Assembly: GCF_003386665.1 (NCBI RefSeq)
Contig: NZ_QTUB01000001.1
Coordinates: 496,001 to 560,000 of the forward strand
Source of the DNA: Xenorhabdus cabanillasii
GTDB taxonomy: Bacteria; Pseudomonadota; Gammaproteobacteria; Enterobacterales; Enterobacteriaceae
Direction of reading: 5' to 3'
DNA length: 64,000 nucleotides
Below are positions 42,228 to 52,227 of the stretch, in pieces (the first letter of the stretch is position 1; each line of letters starts with the position of its first letter). A program made the translations under genes and the position numbers. Under the pieces are notes generated by a model. The model searched no databases. It was not told the origin of the DNA and saw nothing but the letters and a program-made list of their open reading frames with translations.

Positions 42228-42881
42228 ATGAAATCTGTTGCAGTTATATTAAGTGGATGTGGGGTCTATGACGGTAGTGAAATCCACGAATCAGTTTTAA
42301 CTATGCTCTCTTTGAGTCGTTTGGGAGCTGAAGTATCTTTTTTTTCGCCTGATGAGTCACAACATCATGTAATTAATCATCTTAATGGAGAAGAAAAACA
42401 AGAAATTCGTCACATAATGGAAGAGTCAGCCCGTATAACAAGAGGTAATATTCAGCCATTATCTGAGGTTGATGTTAATACTTTGGATGCACTGATTGTT
42501 CCCGGCGGTTTTGGCGCAGCTAAAAATTTATGTAATTTCGCATTTAAAGGATCTGATTGTGAAATAAATAATGATTTTTTAAGTGTTGTGCGAAATATGC
42601 ACCAAAGAGGCAAGCCAATGGGTTTTATGTGTATTGCACCTGTTATGGTTCCCAAAATATTAGATAAACCGATAAAAGTCACTGTAGGTAATGATCCCGA
42701 AACGGTAGCACAGATAGAAAAAATGGGAGGGGTTCATATAGAGTGTCCGGTTGATGGCATTGTTATTGATTTTGAAAATAAAATTGTAACAACGCCAGCT
42801 TATATGCTTGCTCAATCTTTATCTGAGGCTGAAATTGGGATAGACAAATTGGTCAGAAAAATATTGGAAATGATTGAGTAA
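42228..42881 (+). CDS. elbB: ElbB, DJ-1/PfpI-superfamily isoprenoid-associated protein
   Basis: 217 residues, as in E. coli. It has the class-I glutamine amidotransferase-like fold with the nucleophile elbow GFMCIAPVM (cysteine present). ElbB was linked to early isoprenoid synthesis, and weak glyoxalase activity has been reported; its role is not settled. The ATG at 42228 follows GGAGAGG; an ATG at 42216 lies upstream of that site and is rejected. mtgA follows after four bases. Confidence 0.93.
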   Translation: MKSVAVILSGCGVYDGSEIHESVLTMLSLSRLGAEVSFFSPDESQHHVINHLNGEEKQEIRHIMEESARITRGNIQPLSEVDVNTLDALIVPGGFGAAKNLCNFAFKGSDCEINNDFLSVVRNMHQRGKPMGFMCIAPVMVPKILDKPIKVTVGNDPETVAQIEKMGGVHIECPVDGIVIDFENKIVTTPAYMLAQSLSEAEIGIDKLVRKILEMIE

Positions 42882-42885
42882 TAGG

Positions 42886-43605
42886 ATGAAAAATCCTTTT
42901 TCAATATTATGGCACTGGTTGAAAAAAATTGTGTGTATGATCACTTTTTTGTGGTTTGTTGCTGTAATCACATTTTCATTTCTGCCGGTGCCGTTTTCTA
43001 TGGTGATGCTGGAGAAGCAAATCAGTGCGTTAGTGTCAATTAATTTATCTTATGTTTCTCGCTCTGCCTGGGTAGCTCAAGAGCAAATTTCACCTTATAT
43101 GGCATTAGCCGTGATTGCTGCCGAGGATCAACGGTTTCCGCAACACTGGGGGTTTGATTTTCCAGCGATAGCAATGGCAGTAGAACATAACAAAAAGTAT
43201 CGGAAGCGAATACGTGGTGCTTCCACCATAACTCAGCAAACCGCTAAGAACCTCTTTCTGTGGGAAGGACGTAGTTGGGTGAGGAAAGGGCTGGAGACGG
43301 GAATGACGGTTGTGCTGGAGCTACTGTGGTCAAAGAAACGCATTTTAACAGTCTATCTCAATATTGCTGAATTTGGTGAGGGTATTTTTGGTGTGGAAGA
43401 AGCTGCTCAACACTATTTCGGCAAACCAGCCAGTCGATTGACAGCTTCTGAGGCCGCTCTTTTGGCGGCAGTGTTACCTAATCCTCTCCGCTATAGGGTT
43501 GATGCACCTTCTGCTTATGTGTTGCAACGTCAGCGATGGATCTTACGGCAAATGCAGTTATTAGGGGGACAGAGTTATCTAAAAACAAATAAATTGAGTA
43601 AATAA
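42886..43605 (+). CDS. mtgA: MtgA, monofunctional peptidoglycan glycosyltransferase
   Basis: 239 residues from the ATG. One N-terminal membrane anchor (about 14-36) is followed by a GT51 domain with catalytic Glu80 ([13 protein letters not shown]) and the motifs [16 protein letters not shown] and RKGLETGM. It polymerises lipid II glycan strands at the division site. A TTG four codons upstream is possible. It overlaps nothing and probably shares a transcript with elbB. Confidence 0.95.
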   Translation: MKNPFSILWHWLKKIVCMITFLWFVAVITFSFLPVPFSMVMLEKQISALVSINLSYVSRSAWVAQEQISPYMALAVIAAEDQRFPQHWGFDFPAIAMAVEHNKKYRKRIRGASTITQQTAKNLFLWEGRSWVRKGLETGMTVVLELLWSKKRILTVYLNIAEFGEGIFGVEEAAQHYFGKPASRLTASEAALLAAVLPNPLRYRVDAPSAYVLQRQRWILRQMQLLGGQSYLKTNKLSK

Positions 43606-43642
43606 TTTGAAATGCGGTGCTCAGGAAACAGTAGAAAAACCC

Positions 43643-43676
43643 AAACAAAGCAGCACTTTTTTGTGCCGCTTTGTTT
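43643..43676. terminator. Hairpin between convergent mtgA and dolP
   Basis: AAACAAAGC/GCTTTGTTT and GCAC/GTGC form a stem interrupted by one mismatch, with a six-T loop. A/T-rich arms suit termination in both directions, although a separate T run is missing. Confidence 0.5.
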
Positions 43677-43780
43677 GTAATAGTTTATTTGGCAGAGTTT
43701 GTTGGAAAAAAATTAACCGTGACGTTTTACTGTTGATACCGTGATTTGTATCGTGCTAATCGCTACTTTCAATATCAAAT

Positions 43781-44356
43781 CTAATCAAGATAAATGAATG
43801 CAGTGGTTACACGTTTAACCCCGTCAGTTTCACTGGCAATCTTCGCGGCATCAGCCCCTTCCTGCCTGGTAACAATGCCGAACAAAAAGACTTCGCCATT
43901 CTCAGTCACAATTTTAATATTTGATGACTTCACCGCATCACTGGCCAGAATTTTCGAACGTACTTTCGTCGTCAGCCAGGTATCTAAAGATGCAGTACTG
44001 AGTGCAACAGGATTACCTTGTCTGATTTCGTTGTAAACTACACTAACCCCTTCGACTTTTGATGCTATCTGCTTGGCCCGATCCGCCAGCTGCATGTCTG
44101 GGCTCTGGCCGGTTAATAACACTTTTCCATCATAAACTGTGGTAACGATACGAGCCCGGGACTTAATTTGTGGGTCTTTGCTGATGTCATTACTGATACG
44201 AGCTTCTAAAGTGGTATCGTCAACTTGTTGCCCGACTGTACGGGGATCGGTGCCTGCTTTGGTTGCAATAGCAGCAGAGCCGATGATGGCAGCACCAATA
44301 CATCCCTGTAATAACATTGCACTACAAAATACCAATAATAGAGAAAATAACCGCAT
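43781..44356 (-). CDS. dolP: DolP (YraP), outer-membrane lipoprotein with two BON domains
   Basis: 191 residues. Signal peptide with lipobox LLQGC, lipidated at Cys19. Residues after the cysteine do not include Asp at +2, fitting outer-membrane sorting. Two BON domains follow (about 45-115 and 120-190). DolP supports outer-membrane integrity and BAM activity and belongs to the sigma-E regulon in E. coli. It is preceded by AAGGAG and lies 11 bases after diaA. Confidence 0.95.
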   Translation of the reverse strand: MRLFSLLLVFCSAMLLQGCIGAAIIGSAAIATKAGTDPRTVGQQVDDTTLEARISNDISKDPQIKSRARIVTTVYDGKVLLTGQSPDMQLADRAKQIASKVEGVSVVYNEIRQGNPVALSTASLDTWLTTKVRSKILASDAVKSSNIKIVTENGEVFLFGIVTRQEGADAAKIASETDGVKRVTTAFIYLD

Positions 44357-44367
44357 TATTTGGCTCC

Positions 44368-44958
44368 TTAGTCATCCTGATGAGGGAATAACGTATTGTC
44401 GATTAAGTCACACAGACAGTTAATTGTCAGTATGTGCACTTCCTGAATTCTGACACTGTGATGGGAAGGGATGCGGATTTCTACATCTTGTGGCCCCAAC
44501 AACCCTGCCAGTTCACCGCCATCAAAACCCGTCAATGCAACAATAGTCATATCACGGGTGACAGCGGCTTCTACTGCTTTGATAATCGCCCGATTGTTTC
44601 CATGTGTAGAGATAGCCAGCAGAACATCTCCGGTCTGCCCCAGTGCTCTGACTTGTTTTGCGTAGATCTCTTCTGGCTGTTTACTGCCGGCGATGGCAGT
44701 GATCACCACATTATCAGCATTCAGCGACAACGCTGGCAGACTTGGTCGCTCTGTCTCAAATCGGTTTATCATACTGGCTGCAAAACGTTGTGCTGTTGCG
44801 GCAGAGCCGCCGTTGCCACAGCACAGGATCTTGTTGCCATTCAGCAGTGACTGAACCATCATCATTGCGGCGCGGGATATCGCGTCGGGTAATGCCTCTG
44901 CTGCTGCGATTTGTGTTTGAATACTTTCGGTAAAGCAGACTTTAATTCTATCCAGCAC
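44368..44958 (-). CDS. diaA: DiaA, DnaA initiator-associating protein
   Basis: 196 residues with a SIS domain ([27 protein letters not shown]). DiaA tetramers bind DnaA and promote timely replication initiation at oriC. The start is GTG ([31 protein letters not shown]), which aligns with E. coli. The sequence GGSAAT differs slightly from the GTSAAN in E. coli. Same order as E. coli: dolP follows diaA. Confidence 0.96.
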   Translation of the reverse strand: MLDRIKVCFTESIQTQIAAAEALPDAISRAAMMMVQSLLNGNKILCCGNGGSAATAQRFAASMINRFETERPSLPALSLNADNVVITAIAGSKQPEEIYAKQVRALGQTGDVLLAISTHGNNRAIIKAVEAAVTRDMTIVALTGFDGGELAGLLGPQDVEIRIPSHHSVRIQEVHILTINCLCDLIDNTLFPHQDD

Positions 44959-44997
44959 GTTATGACCTATATATTTCTATTTTATTGATCGAATAAG

Positions 44998-45055
44998 TAT
45001 ACCCTTCATCTTTCGAGTTGCCTCTCACCGGAGGCCACTCGAAATCTATTGGGGG
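44998..45055 (+). repeat. Intergenic inverted-repeat element, short copy
   Basis: About 58 bases between diaA and yraN: TATACCCTTCATCTTTCGAG, a short centre, then CTCGAAATCTATTGGG. The arms CTTTCGAG and CTCGAAA carry matching base changes relative to the other copies, which keeps the pairing. Confidence 0.7.
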
Positions 45056-45062
45056 AAAACAT

Positions 45063-45452
45063 TCAGAACCTATCAGATAGGTTTTCATTTAAATTGAAAG
45101 CATCCTTCAACCATACAAATTTCTGACCGGTAATTGCACAAACATCAAAGCGGCAGGCCGCAGTCTCAATACATTCATCACGCTGGTAAAGCCAGAACGA
45201 GGCGGTGCGCAATATCTTTCTGCGCTTGCTTTGGGTAATTGTAGTAACGGCATCACCGTATTGTGCATTTTGGCGGAAACGGACTTCGACAAAGACCCAT
45301 GTTTGTTTATCACGCATGATCAGATCAATCTCCCCGCCACGAATTTTCACATTCTCTGCGACAAAGACAAGACCTTGTTTCTGCAAAAACTGTTTAACTT
45401 GCTGTTCATAATGGCATCCCTGCGCATAGCGATTATTTTTGGTTTTTTTCAT
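45063..45452 (-). CDS. yraN: YraN, UPF0102 nuclease-fold protein
   Basis: 129 residues from the ATG at 45452. It contains a PD-(D/E)xK nuclease-like core: GGEIDLIMRD and FVEVRFR. The biochemical function is not established. A TTG six codons upstream (45470) is in frame, but neither start has a clear Shine-Dalgarno. It follows lpoA closely on the same strand, as in E. coli. Confidence 0.92.
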   Translation of the reverse strand: MKKTKNNRYAQGCHYEQQVKQFLQKQGLVFVAENVKIRGGEIDLIMRDKQTWVFVEVRFRQNAQYGDAVTTITQSKRRKILRTASFWLYQRDECIETAACRFDVCAITGQKFVWLKDAFNLNENLSDRF

Positions 45453-45484
45453 CCTGAAATTACCGGTCAAAAGGAAAAAGTAAT

Positions 45485-47383
45485 TTATTGTACCGACTGT
45501 ATGGCAATATTTTTGTTTGTATTCTGAACAGAAACACTGTCTGCGGTACTGTTAATCGTGCTGTCAGTATTATCAGCGGGGTTATTTGCTGTCATACGGC
45601 TCTCAACCATAATGCGTCCATTATTAAATTGCATCCACGGTAGCTGACGGGATATTGTACAACCCTCTGTGATGGAAAGCTCTCCGGATGCTCCATTCAT
45701 ATTGAACCCGATACCTTGTTGTAACTGAGCAAAATGATTGGCTAATGACCAGGCATCGATTCCCATCGCGTAAAGTCGCATAAGAGAATAATCATTACCA
45801 AATTTATTTGCGGCCTGTTTCATCAAGGGAATATTTGTTCCCGTCAATAACGGAACATCGCTAAATTGCATACCATCCATTTCCAGACGAAAATCTGGCC
45901 CGGCATCTGCTTTATTGCTACGTGAATTGGCATAAAGAGCGGGTTTTTTACGAGAACTGATTGCCATATCAATCATTGGCTTGATCAGCGCTAATTCATC
46001 CGTTGTCGCAACGATGTAAACCGCATCAATTTGCTCACCGGAAGTGCTGGTAACAGCAACAGATAAGTTCTTATTAGCTTGTGGCTCGTCAATAGCAGGA
46101 GTAGAAGTACTGACAGAAATGGGTGTGCCGGATAAACGAATCCCAACACCACGGTTCATGGATTGTCTCATCTCTGTTGTTGTTCCGAAGGATTGCTGTA
46201 ATGCGTTGGAACCGCCTAATTTCTGCCATTCGGCTGCAAAGGCTTTTGCCACTCGATCACCCAATACAGTACGCGGTACTAACACCAATGGATTATGTTT
46301 CTGTTGATGCCAGATATGCAAAGCAGCACTTTTAGCCTCATCTTCCGGTGACAGGGAGAAATAACAGATATTGGAATGAGGTTGTAATATGTCTGGTTTA
46401 TTAAGAGCCAGAATCTCTAATGGTGTATTGATCTGGGCCAATTGCTCAACCTGAGGTTTCAGCAATGGGCCGACTACCAGTGTGACGCCATCCTGTTCAG
46501 CTTGTGCCAACAGATTAGCCAGAGGCTGGCTGCTGGTATCATAGATTTTCACGGGATGATCATTGACAGGGACCGGACTGATCGTAAATTGTGCTACTGT
46601 ACTGGTATCGCCGGAATTATTTTCAGGGTTTTCGGTATCAGCATTTGCCATATCTGTTCCTGCTACAGCTCTGATAGTATCACCCGTTGTTGTATTATTT
46701 GTATTTCCGATATCGGAAGCTCTGGTATTAACGGAATTAACATTGGCAGAATCATTTGCACTCACAGGTAGTTCGGGTTGTGGCAAGCCTTTTTGTGCAT
46801 CAAGGAAGCCCTGGCGGATTGCCTCCCCAAATGCTTTTGCCTGGCCACTCAGAGGCAGAAATAGCCCTATACTGGCCTGACGATCTGTGGGGGTAAACAG
46901 TATTTGTTGCAGGGCAGCAGGTAAACTCCGGGCAGCGGGGTTATCCGGATAGCGAATTTGCCAGTCACGAATGGCAGAACGTAGTTTATCCTGATCCTGC
47001 TTATTGGTCTGATAAGCATTTAGCAGATCCAGCCACCCCTGAAGCGTATATTCATTGGCATTAATTACCAGTTCGCTCAGTTGTTGTGAAGTCAGATGCG
47101 TCAGTACCTGCCATGTATCATCAATGTTTTTCTGACGTGCAGTTTCATTTACTGCATGTGGCTCCAGCGCAATATAAGCACGGATGACATCCAGAGAAGG
47201 ATGGTTATCAGCAGCATCAATAATAGCCTGATAGCGGTTAATCTCTGCGCTGATCTTGTCTTGTGGCCCAGAAGGTGGTTGCCCTTGCGGTTTAGGCGTG
47301 GTACACCCTGCAATAATCATAGTCGTCAGCAGTGCTGAGCAGACTAAACCAGTTTTGAAACGCACAAAAATTGAGGGAAGCAT
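45485..47383 (-). CDS. lpoA: LpoA, outer-membrane lipoprotein activator of PBP1A (short N-terminal domain)
   Basis: 632 residues. Signal peptide with lipobox IIAGC, lipidated at Cys27. The C-terminal periplasmic-binding-like domain is conserved (VVGPLLKPQVEQLA, ICYFSLSPEDEA, RLYAMGIDAWSLANHFAQL). A low-complexity Asn/Thr/Ser-rich linker interrupts it near residues 210-260. Compared with E. coli (678 residues), about 88 residues of the N-terminal TPR-like domain are missing: HPSLDVIRAYIALEP begins near residue 61 instead of 149. The start at 47383 is chosen because the longer frame to 47590 overlaps rsmI and lacks a signal. Confidence 0.94.
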   Translation of the reverse strand: MLPSIFVRFKTGLVCSALLTTMIIAGCTTPKPQGQPPSGPQDKISAEINRYQAIIDAADNHPSLDVIRAYIALEPHAVNETARQKNIDDTWQVLTHLTSQQLSELVINANEYTLQGWLDLLNAYQTNKQDQDKLRSAIRDWQIRYPDNPAARSLPAALQQILFTPTDRQASIGLFLPLSGQAKAFGEAIRQGFLDAQKGLPQPELPVSANDSANVNSVNTRASDIGNTNNTTTGDTIRAVAGTDMANADTENPENNSGDTSTVAQFTISPVPVNDHPVKIYDTSSQPLANLLAQAEQDGVTLVVGPLLKPQVEQLAQINTPLEILALNKPDILQPHSNICYFSLSPEDEAKSAALHIWHQQKHNPLVLVPRTVLGDRVAKAFAAEWQKLGGSNALQQSFGTTTEMRQSMNRGVGIRLSGTPISVSTSTPAIDEPQANKNLSVAVTSTSGEQIDAVYIVATTDELALIKPMIDMAISSRKKPALYANSRSNKADAGPDFRLEMDGMQFSDVPLLTGTNIPLMKQAANKFGNDYSLMRLYAMGIDAWSLANHFAQLQQGIGFNMNGASGELSITEGCTISRQLPWMQFNNGRIMVESRMTANNPADNTDSTINSTADSVSVQNTNKNIAIQSVQ

Positions 47384-47446
47384 ACTGTATCCAGTGATGT
47401 TTTTTTCAAAGATGCTCAATTTTAAATCGGTCATTCGGATGAAACA

Positions 47447-48319
47447 ATGAATCAACCCAATCGAGCAGTGATTACGACATCTACGCTGTATGTTGTGCCA
47501 ACCCCTATTGGAAATCTGGGGGATATCACTCAGCGTGCACTTGAAGTTCTTAAACATGTCGATCTGATTGCAGCCGAAGATACGCGACACACTGGCTTAT
47601 TGCTTCAGCATTTTGCCATTAATGCGCGCATGTTCGCACTTCATGATCATAATGAACAGCAGAAAGCAGATCAATTAATTGCGAAATTGCAGCAAGGTCT
47701 GAGTATTGCACTTGTCTCTGATGCCGGAACACCGTTGATCAACGATCCGGGGTATCACGTTGTCCGTCGCTGCCGTGAAGCGGGTATTAATGTTGTCCCA
47801 TTGCCGGGGCCTTGTGCAGCAATTACAGCATTGTCTGCCGCAGGGCTGCCTTCTGATCGTTTTTGCTACGAAGGTTTTTTGCCAGCGAAAAGTAAAGGAC
47901 GCCGGGATGTATTACGCGATTTGGCGCAGGAGCCGCGGACATTGATCTTCTATGAGTCCACACATCGCTTGTTGGACAGTTTAGAAGATATTGTCACAGT
48001 ATGGGGGGCGGATCGTTATGTGATATTAGCGCGGGAGCTGACAAAAACATGGGAATCTATTCAGGGAATGTCAGCTGGAGAGTTACTGGCATGGGTCAGG
48101 GAAGATGAAACCCGCCGGCGGGGAGAAATGGTGCTGATTGTTGAAGGATATCGCAAACCAGCAGATGATAGTCTCCCTCCAGAAGCCTTGCGGACACTGG
48201 CATTACTGCAAAAAGAGCTACCGCTGAAAAAGGCTGCGGCACTGGCGGCAGACATTCATGGCGTGAAGAAAAATGCCTTATACCGTTATGCTCTTGAGCA
48301 AACCGAAGAAGGTTCATGA
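47447..48319 (+). CDS. rsmI: RsmI, 16S rRNA 2'-O-ribose C1402 methyltransferase
   Basis: 290 residues, against 286 in E. coli. It has the tetrapyrrole-methylase fold: [12 protein letters not shown] at the N terminus and the SAM-binding segments [12 protein letters not shown] and [18 protein letters not shown]. It modifies C1402 in the ribosomal P site together with RsmH. It is divergent from lpoA, with only 63 bases between the two starts. Confidence 0.96.
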   Translation: MNQPNRAVITTSTLYVVPTPIGNLGDITQRALEVLKHVDLIAAEDTRHTGLLLQHFAINARMFALHDHNEQQKADQLIAKLQQGLSIALVSDAGTPLINDPGYHVVRRCREAGINVVPLPGPCAAITALSAAGLPSDRFCYEGFLPAKSKGRRDVLRDLAQEPRTLIFYESTHRLLDSLEDIVTVWGADRYVILARELTKTWESIQGMSAGELLAWVREDETRRRGEMVLIVEGYRKPADDSLPPEALRTLALLQKELPLKKAAALAADIHGVKKNALYRYALEQTEEGS

Positions 48320-48343
48320 AAATAGCGGGAACATGAAAACCCC

Positions 48344-48372
48344 TATACATCAGGTGATAAACCCTTTATAAT
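48344..48372 (+). promoter_or_regulatory. rnpB promoter
   Basis: -35 TATACA (48344-48349), a 17-base spacer and a perfect -10 TATAAT (48367-48372). The predicted start is 48380, exactly the RNA 5' end by homology. Confidence 0.75.
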
Positions 48373-48379
48373 CCGCGCC

Positions 48380-48779
<400 letters not shown>

Positions 48780-48780
48780 C

Positions 48781-48814
48781 AGCCCTATAGAGCATCCGCT
48801 TTATAGGGCTTATT
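48781..48814 (+). terminator. rnpB terminator
   Basis: AGCCCTATA and TATAGGGCT form a perfect 9-base stem with a 12-base loop, followed by TATT. It directly follows the mature RNA end. Confidence 0.7.
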
Positions 48815-48844
48815 CATTTCAGCAGATATATTCAGGCAGAAATA

Positions 48845-49558
48845 CTAACTTCCCAAATCGATTAGCAAGCCCTGAAATGAAGAGATTGCCCGCAGGCGCA
48901 GTTGTGGCTCGTCTTGAATAAATATCCCATCCCCACATTTGATATTCACATTAAACTGGTTGTTGATATAGCTCTGAGCATGAATCTCAACATTACCACT
49001 GACAGATTGCAGATAAGCGCGTTTCCCTTGCAAAGATATTGTCCGGGTATCATTAGCTTGCAGCATAAGAGAGCTTATCCAGGCTGATTGGCGCAGGCAC
49101 ATACTGTTTTTTTCGGCTGTGGGTGAGGCCAACAAAGTCAAGGGTTGATCAGATAACACTCTACGTTGTACAGACTGTGGTGCCTGGTGAGAATTGGCAT
49201 TAAGCCAGAGTTGTAAGCGGTTCAGCGGTACTTTATCACTGATATTGTGCTCGCTGTAGCGCAGATCCTGACGGGTGGAGAATAGCAGACACTCTCCTTG
49301 ACGGGCCTGATTATAATTTCCGGCACTGTCACGGTACTCGGCCTCTCCTTGCAGGATAATATTCAGGATATCGACATGAGGATAAGCCTTTGGCTTGAAT
49401 TCTGCTTTTGGAGCAAGGATCTCCTGATTAAGTACCCGAAGTGCTCCATAGTTCAAAAAATTTGGGTCAAAATAGTGGCCGAATGAAAAAGTATAACGGG
49501 CTTTCAACCAACCATAATCGGCTTTCCCGCATTGATTTGCTGTTCTGGTTATTATCAT
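48845..49558 (-). CDS. yhaK: YhaK, pirin-like bicupin
   Basis: 237 residues. The pirin N-terminal motif FGHYFDP is present with RVLNQE and HVDILNIILQGEAEYRDSAG. E. coli YhaK is a cytosolic bicupin whose expression responds to reactive oxygen and nitrosative stress; no clear enzymatic role is known. It is divergent from yhaJ, its usual neighbour, with about 150 bases between the starts. Confidence 0.93.
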   Translation of the reverse strand: MIITRTANQCGKADYGWLKARYTFSFGHYFDPNFLNYGALRVLNQEILAPKAEFKPKAYPHVDILNIILQGEAEYRDSAGNYNQARQGECLLFSTRQDLRYSEHNISDKVPLNRLQLWLNANSHQAPQSVQRRVLSDQPLTLLASPTAEKNSMCLRQSAWISSLMLQANDTRTISLQGKRAYLQSVSGNVEIHAQSYINNQFNVNIKCGDGIFIQDEPQLRLRAISSFQGLLIDLGS

Positions 49559-49709
49559 GACGACTATCTCTTTGCCATACGTCTGCCATATATTTATTTG
49601 TTATATATCTATTGCACTTGATCTTAATTATCTGGACGTTGAAATGTTAGCCAGTTAATCTGTTCTCTACATTCAAATTTACTGATTGAGAAATATATGG
49701 GTAAATAAC

Positions 49710-50603
49710 ATGGGGAAAGAACGAGCGCTTACACTGGAATCTTTGCGGGTGATGGATGCGATAGACCGGAGAGGAAGTTTTGCCGCAGCAGCGGATGAAT
49801 TGGGGCGGGTGCCTTCTGCATTAAGTTATACTATGCAGAAACTGGAAGAAGAGCTGGATGTGGTGTTGTTTGACCGCTCCGGACATCGTACAAAGTTTAC
49901 CAATGTCGGCAGAATGTTGCTTGATCGGGGCAGGCTATTGCTTGAAGTGGCGGACAAACTTACGGCAGATGCACAAGCGCTTGCCCGTGGTTGGGAAACT
50001 CATCTGATTATTGTCTGTGAAGCGCTGTTTCCCGTTGCGTCATTATTTCCTCTTGTGGACAGGCTGGCAAATAAAGCGAATACTCAGCTTTCATTAATGA
50101 CCGAAGTGTTGGCTGGTGCCTGGGAACGGCTGGAAACGGGCCATGCAGACATTGTGATTGCACCAGATATTCATTTCAGGGCATCTGCGGAAACCAATTC
50201 ACGAACACTTTATTCCATCAAGAACGTCTATGTTGCCAGTGTGGATCATCCTATTCACCTTGAACCGGAACCGTTATCTGATGCCACACGGGTTAAGTAC
50301 CGAGGGATAGCCGTGGCTGATACAGCAAGGGAGCGTCCGGTACTGACAGTTCAACTTTTGGATAAGCAATCACGCTTAACGGTCAGTTCACTGGAAGATA
50401 AACGACGGGCTTTATTGGCAGGGTTGGGGGTTGCAACGATGCCATATACAATGGTGGAGAACGATATTGCAGAAGGGCGTCTGCGGGTCATTGGTTCGGA
50501 ATATACTCATGAAACCAACATTATTATGGCATGGCGGCGTGACAGGATGGGGGAAGCTAAAGCCTGGTGTCTGCGGGAAATCCCCAAATTATTTATGAAA
50601 TAA
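49710..50603 (+). CDS. yhaJ: YhaJ, LysR-type regulator of aromatic-compound stress
   Basis: 297 residues. The N-terminal winged helix-turn-helix GSFAAAADELGRVPSALSYTMQKLEEELDVVLFDRSG is nearly identical to E. coli YhaJ. The C-terminal effector domain has RYRGIAVADTARERPVLTVQLLDKQ in near form. In E. coli YhaJ activates yqjF in response to products of dinitrotoluene and quinols. Here yqjF is the next gene, convergent, so the regulator and target remain together. The ATG at 49710 gives MGKERALTLESLRVMDAI. The extension to 49686 is rejected. Confidence 0.94.
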   Translation: MGKERALTLESLRVMDAIDRRGSFAAAADELGRVPSALSYTMQKLEEELDVVLFDRSGHRTKFTNVGRMLLDRGRLLLEVADKLTADAQALARGWETHLIIVCEALFPVASLFPLVDRLANKANTQLSLMTEVLAGAWERLETGHADIVIAPDIHFRASAETNSRTLYSIKNVYVASVDHPIHLEPEPLSDATRVKYRGIAVADTARERPVLTVQLLDKQSRLTVSSLEDKRRALLAGLGVATMPYTMVENDIAEGRLRVIGSEYTHETNIIMAWRRDRMGEAKAWCLREIPKLFMK

Positions 50604-50611
50604 ATAAGCGG

Positions 50612-50649
50612 AAAGCCCCTTGCAGGTAAACAGGCAAGGGGCTTTTTTT
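50612..50649. terminator. Terminator between convergent yhaJ and yqjF
   Basis: AAAGCCCCTTGC and GCAAGGGGCTTT form a perfect 12-base stem with a 10-base loop and a seven-T run on the plus strand. A/T-rich flanks on the other side suggest bidirectional use. Confidence 0.88.
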
Positions 50650-50663
50650 GTAATAGCAGGCAA

Positions 50664-51059
50664 TTACCAGTTCTTATTCAGTACACGGTCAATACTGAAT
50701 TTGCCTGGCCCTGTCATTGCCAGCATGAGATAACCAGCACCGATAGCGAAATTCTTCAGGAACATAGTCTGGTTCATGCCATCTGAAAAATCATTGTGGA
50801 ACAGAATTGCAGTCAGAATACAGAAAATAAAAGTAAACACTGCTGTAGTACGGGTCAGTAGTCCTGACAACACCGCAATTCCGCCACCGAGTTCAAGTAA
50901 GATAGTGAGTGGCAGTAGAATTCCAGGGACCTTCATTGCCTCCATGAATTCCTGCGTTCCTGCGTAAGCACTCCCTAATTTTCCATAACCTGCAATAATA
51001 AACAGAACTGACATTAAAATACGCGCCACTAATAAGCCACTATCTTCAAATTTTTTCAT
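50664..51059 (-). CDS. yqjF: YqjF, DoxX-family membrane protein
   Basis: 131 residues with four membrane segments and the DoxX signature (VARILMSVLFIIAGYGKLG, EAMKVPG, LLELGGGIAVLSGLLTRTTA). In E. coli YqjF is induced by YhaJ and may act as a quinol or aromatic-related oxidoreductase subunit; this is not proven. CTGGAG is six bases before the ATG at 51059; an ATG two codons upstream is too close. Confidence 0.93.
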   Translation of the reverse strand: MKKFEDSGLLVARILMSVLFIIAGYGKLGSAYAGTQEFMEAMKVPGILLPLTILLELGGGIAVLSGLLTRTTAVFTFIFCILTAILFHNDFSDGMNQTMFLKNFAIGAGYLMLAMTGPGKFSIDRVLNKNW

Positions 51060-51235
51060 CAACATCTCCAGGTATGTGTTCTAAAAGCACAATTAGCTAA
51101 TATTTTCTTGATGGAGAGTATTCTAAAGAGAGGTATTACAGGTTGATAGTAAGGAATATTAACAATTTAGTGCAATTTTTTTGAAGAAATAACCCAATGT
51201 ACATAAAGGGATTTGAAGAAGAACAATAAAAATGA

Positions 51236-51529
51236 TTAACGCCTGTTCAATATATTGCGTAGGGTATTGATGTGCGCCCAAATGCTAATCAGACGACGTG
51301 ACCAGTGATAAAGTTTTCTGGGATGACGAATACCATAGAGCAGTAATATACCACTACCAATAGCAAGATAAGGTTTGAAAGAGAGTAGCGTCTGCCAGCC
51401 ACGATCGTAAGAACGGGTGATGGTAAGCCAATGCTGGCCATAAGCTGAGAGAGATTGTCGTTGCTGCTGAATTTCTTGTAATAATGCTTGTTTTTTCCGT
51501 TCTCGCTGCTGACGCCGTGATTTATTCAT
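51236..51529 (-). CDS. yqjK: YqjK, small membrane-associated protein
   Basis: 97 residues. The basic, Gln-rich N terminus (SRRQQRERKKQALLQEIQQQRQSL) is followed by one membrane segment (KPYLAIGSGILLLYGI). Its function is unknown. It overlaps the end of yqjE, and GGAG is spaced correctly for the ATG at 51529 but not for the one at 51535. Last gene of yqjD-yqjE-yqjK. Confidence 0.88.
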   Translation of the reverse strand: MNKSRRQQRERKKQALLQEIQQQRQSLSAYGQHWLTITRSYDRGWQTLLSFKPYLAIGSGILLLYGIRHPRKLYHWSRRLISIWAHINTLRNILNRR

Positions 51530-51920
51530 GGTCATTCTCCAACATCTTGCGATCTATCCTGAGTTGCTCACGGGTTGCATTAAGAAAAGTCAGCTGGCGG
51601 GATTTCCTGATAGTCCAAATTGTGCCAAATACGGCGAGAAGTAGCAGAGTTCCTGCGGCAATGGCTATGACTGTAGCCTGATAGGCCGGATCGACAGCCA
51701 GAAAGACCAGTATCAACAGACATATTATGCCAAAGGCTGCAAATAACAGCGTGAACCCTGCCAGCAACAATAATTGTACCAGTGTGGCTGCACCCTCTTC
51801 CAACTCAACGGCTGCAAGCTGAATGCGAGTCTCAACCATACCGGCAACCAGAGTTACCACTCGTCGTAAGGTATTAAATATTCCTTTTCCTGGACCTTGT
51901 GAATGGGATGATTGGGTCAT
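51522..51920 (-). CDS. yqjE: YqjE, inner-membrane protein of the YqjD operon
   Basis: 132 residues with two membrane segments (LLLLAGFTLLFAAFGIICLLILVFLAV and ATVIAIAAGTLLLLAVFGTIW) in the phage-holin-III-like family. Its function is unknown; it is induced with yqjD in stationary phase in E. coli. One base separates it from the yqjD stop. Confidence 0.9.
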   Translation of the reverse strand: MTQSSHSQGPGKGIFNTLRRVVTLVAGMVETRIQLAAVELEEGAATLVQLLLLAGFTLLFAAFGIICLLILVFLAVDPAYQATVIAIAAGTLLLLAVFGTIWTIRKSRQLTFLNATREQLRIDRKMLENDHE

Positions 51921-51921
51921 T

Positions 51922-52227
51922 TCAGCGTCTTGCCAGTAATACGCCCAATACGATACCCACGGCGGCGCCGATACCTACGCTAGTCCAGGGGTTGTCACGG
52001 ACATAACTGTCTGCACAGCCTGCTATTTCTTTTGTCTGATCTGCTAGTTTATCACTGGCATCACTAAGAGCTGTGCGGGCATCTTTCACCATTTTTTCTG
52101 CTTTGCTACGTAATTTTTCTAACTCAGCTTTGGACTTATCCTCGGAGCTGTTTAGAACTTCTTCCAGCGTATCCGCAAGGGATTGCAATTCAGCACGTAA
52201 TTCTTCAGAGTTTTTCATCTGTGGCAT
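51922..52227 (-). CDS. yqjD: YqjD, ElaB-family membrane-anchored ribosome-binding protein
   Basis: 101 residues. A long amphipathic helix (about 5-75) precedes a C-terminal membrane anchor GIGAAVGIVLGVLLARR with the family DNPWTSVGIGAAVG motif. E. coli YqjD binds 70S ribosomes at the membrane in stationary phase. GGAG precedes the ATG. First gene of yqjDEK. Confidence 0.93.
   Translation of the reverse strand: MPQMKNSEELRAELQSLADTLEEVLNSSEDKSKAELEKLRSKAEKMVKDARTALSDASDKLADQTKEIAGCADSYVRDNPWTSVGIGAAVGIVLGVLLARR

Noticed and set aside
45485..47590. LpoA starting at 47590
   Set aside because: The extra 69 residues overlap rsmI on the other strand and hide the lipoprotein signal that begins at 47383.
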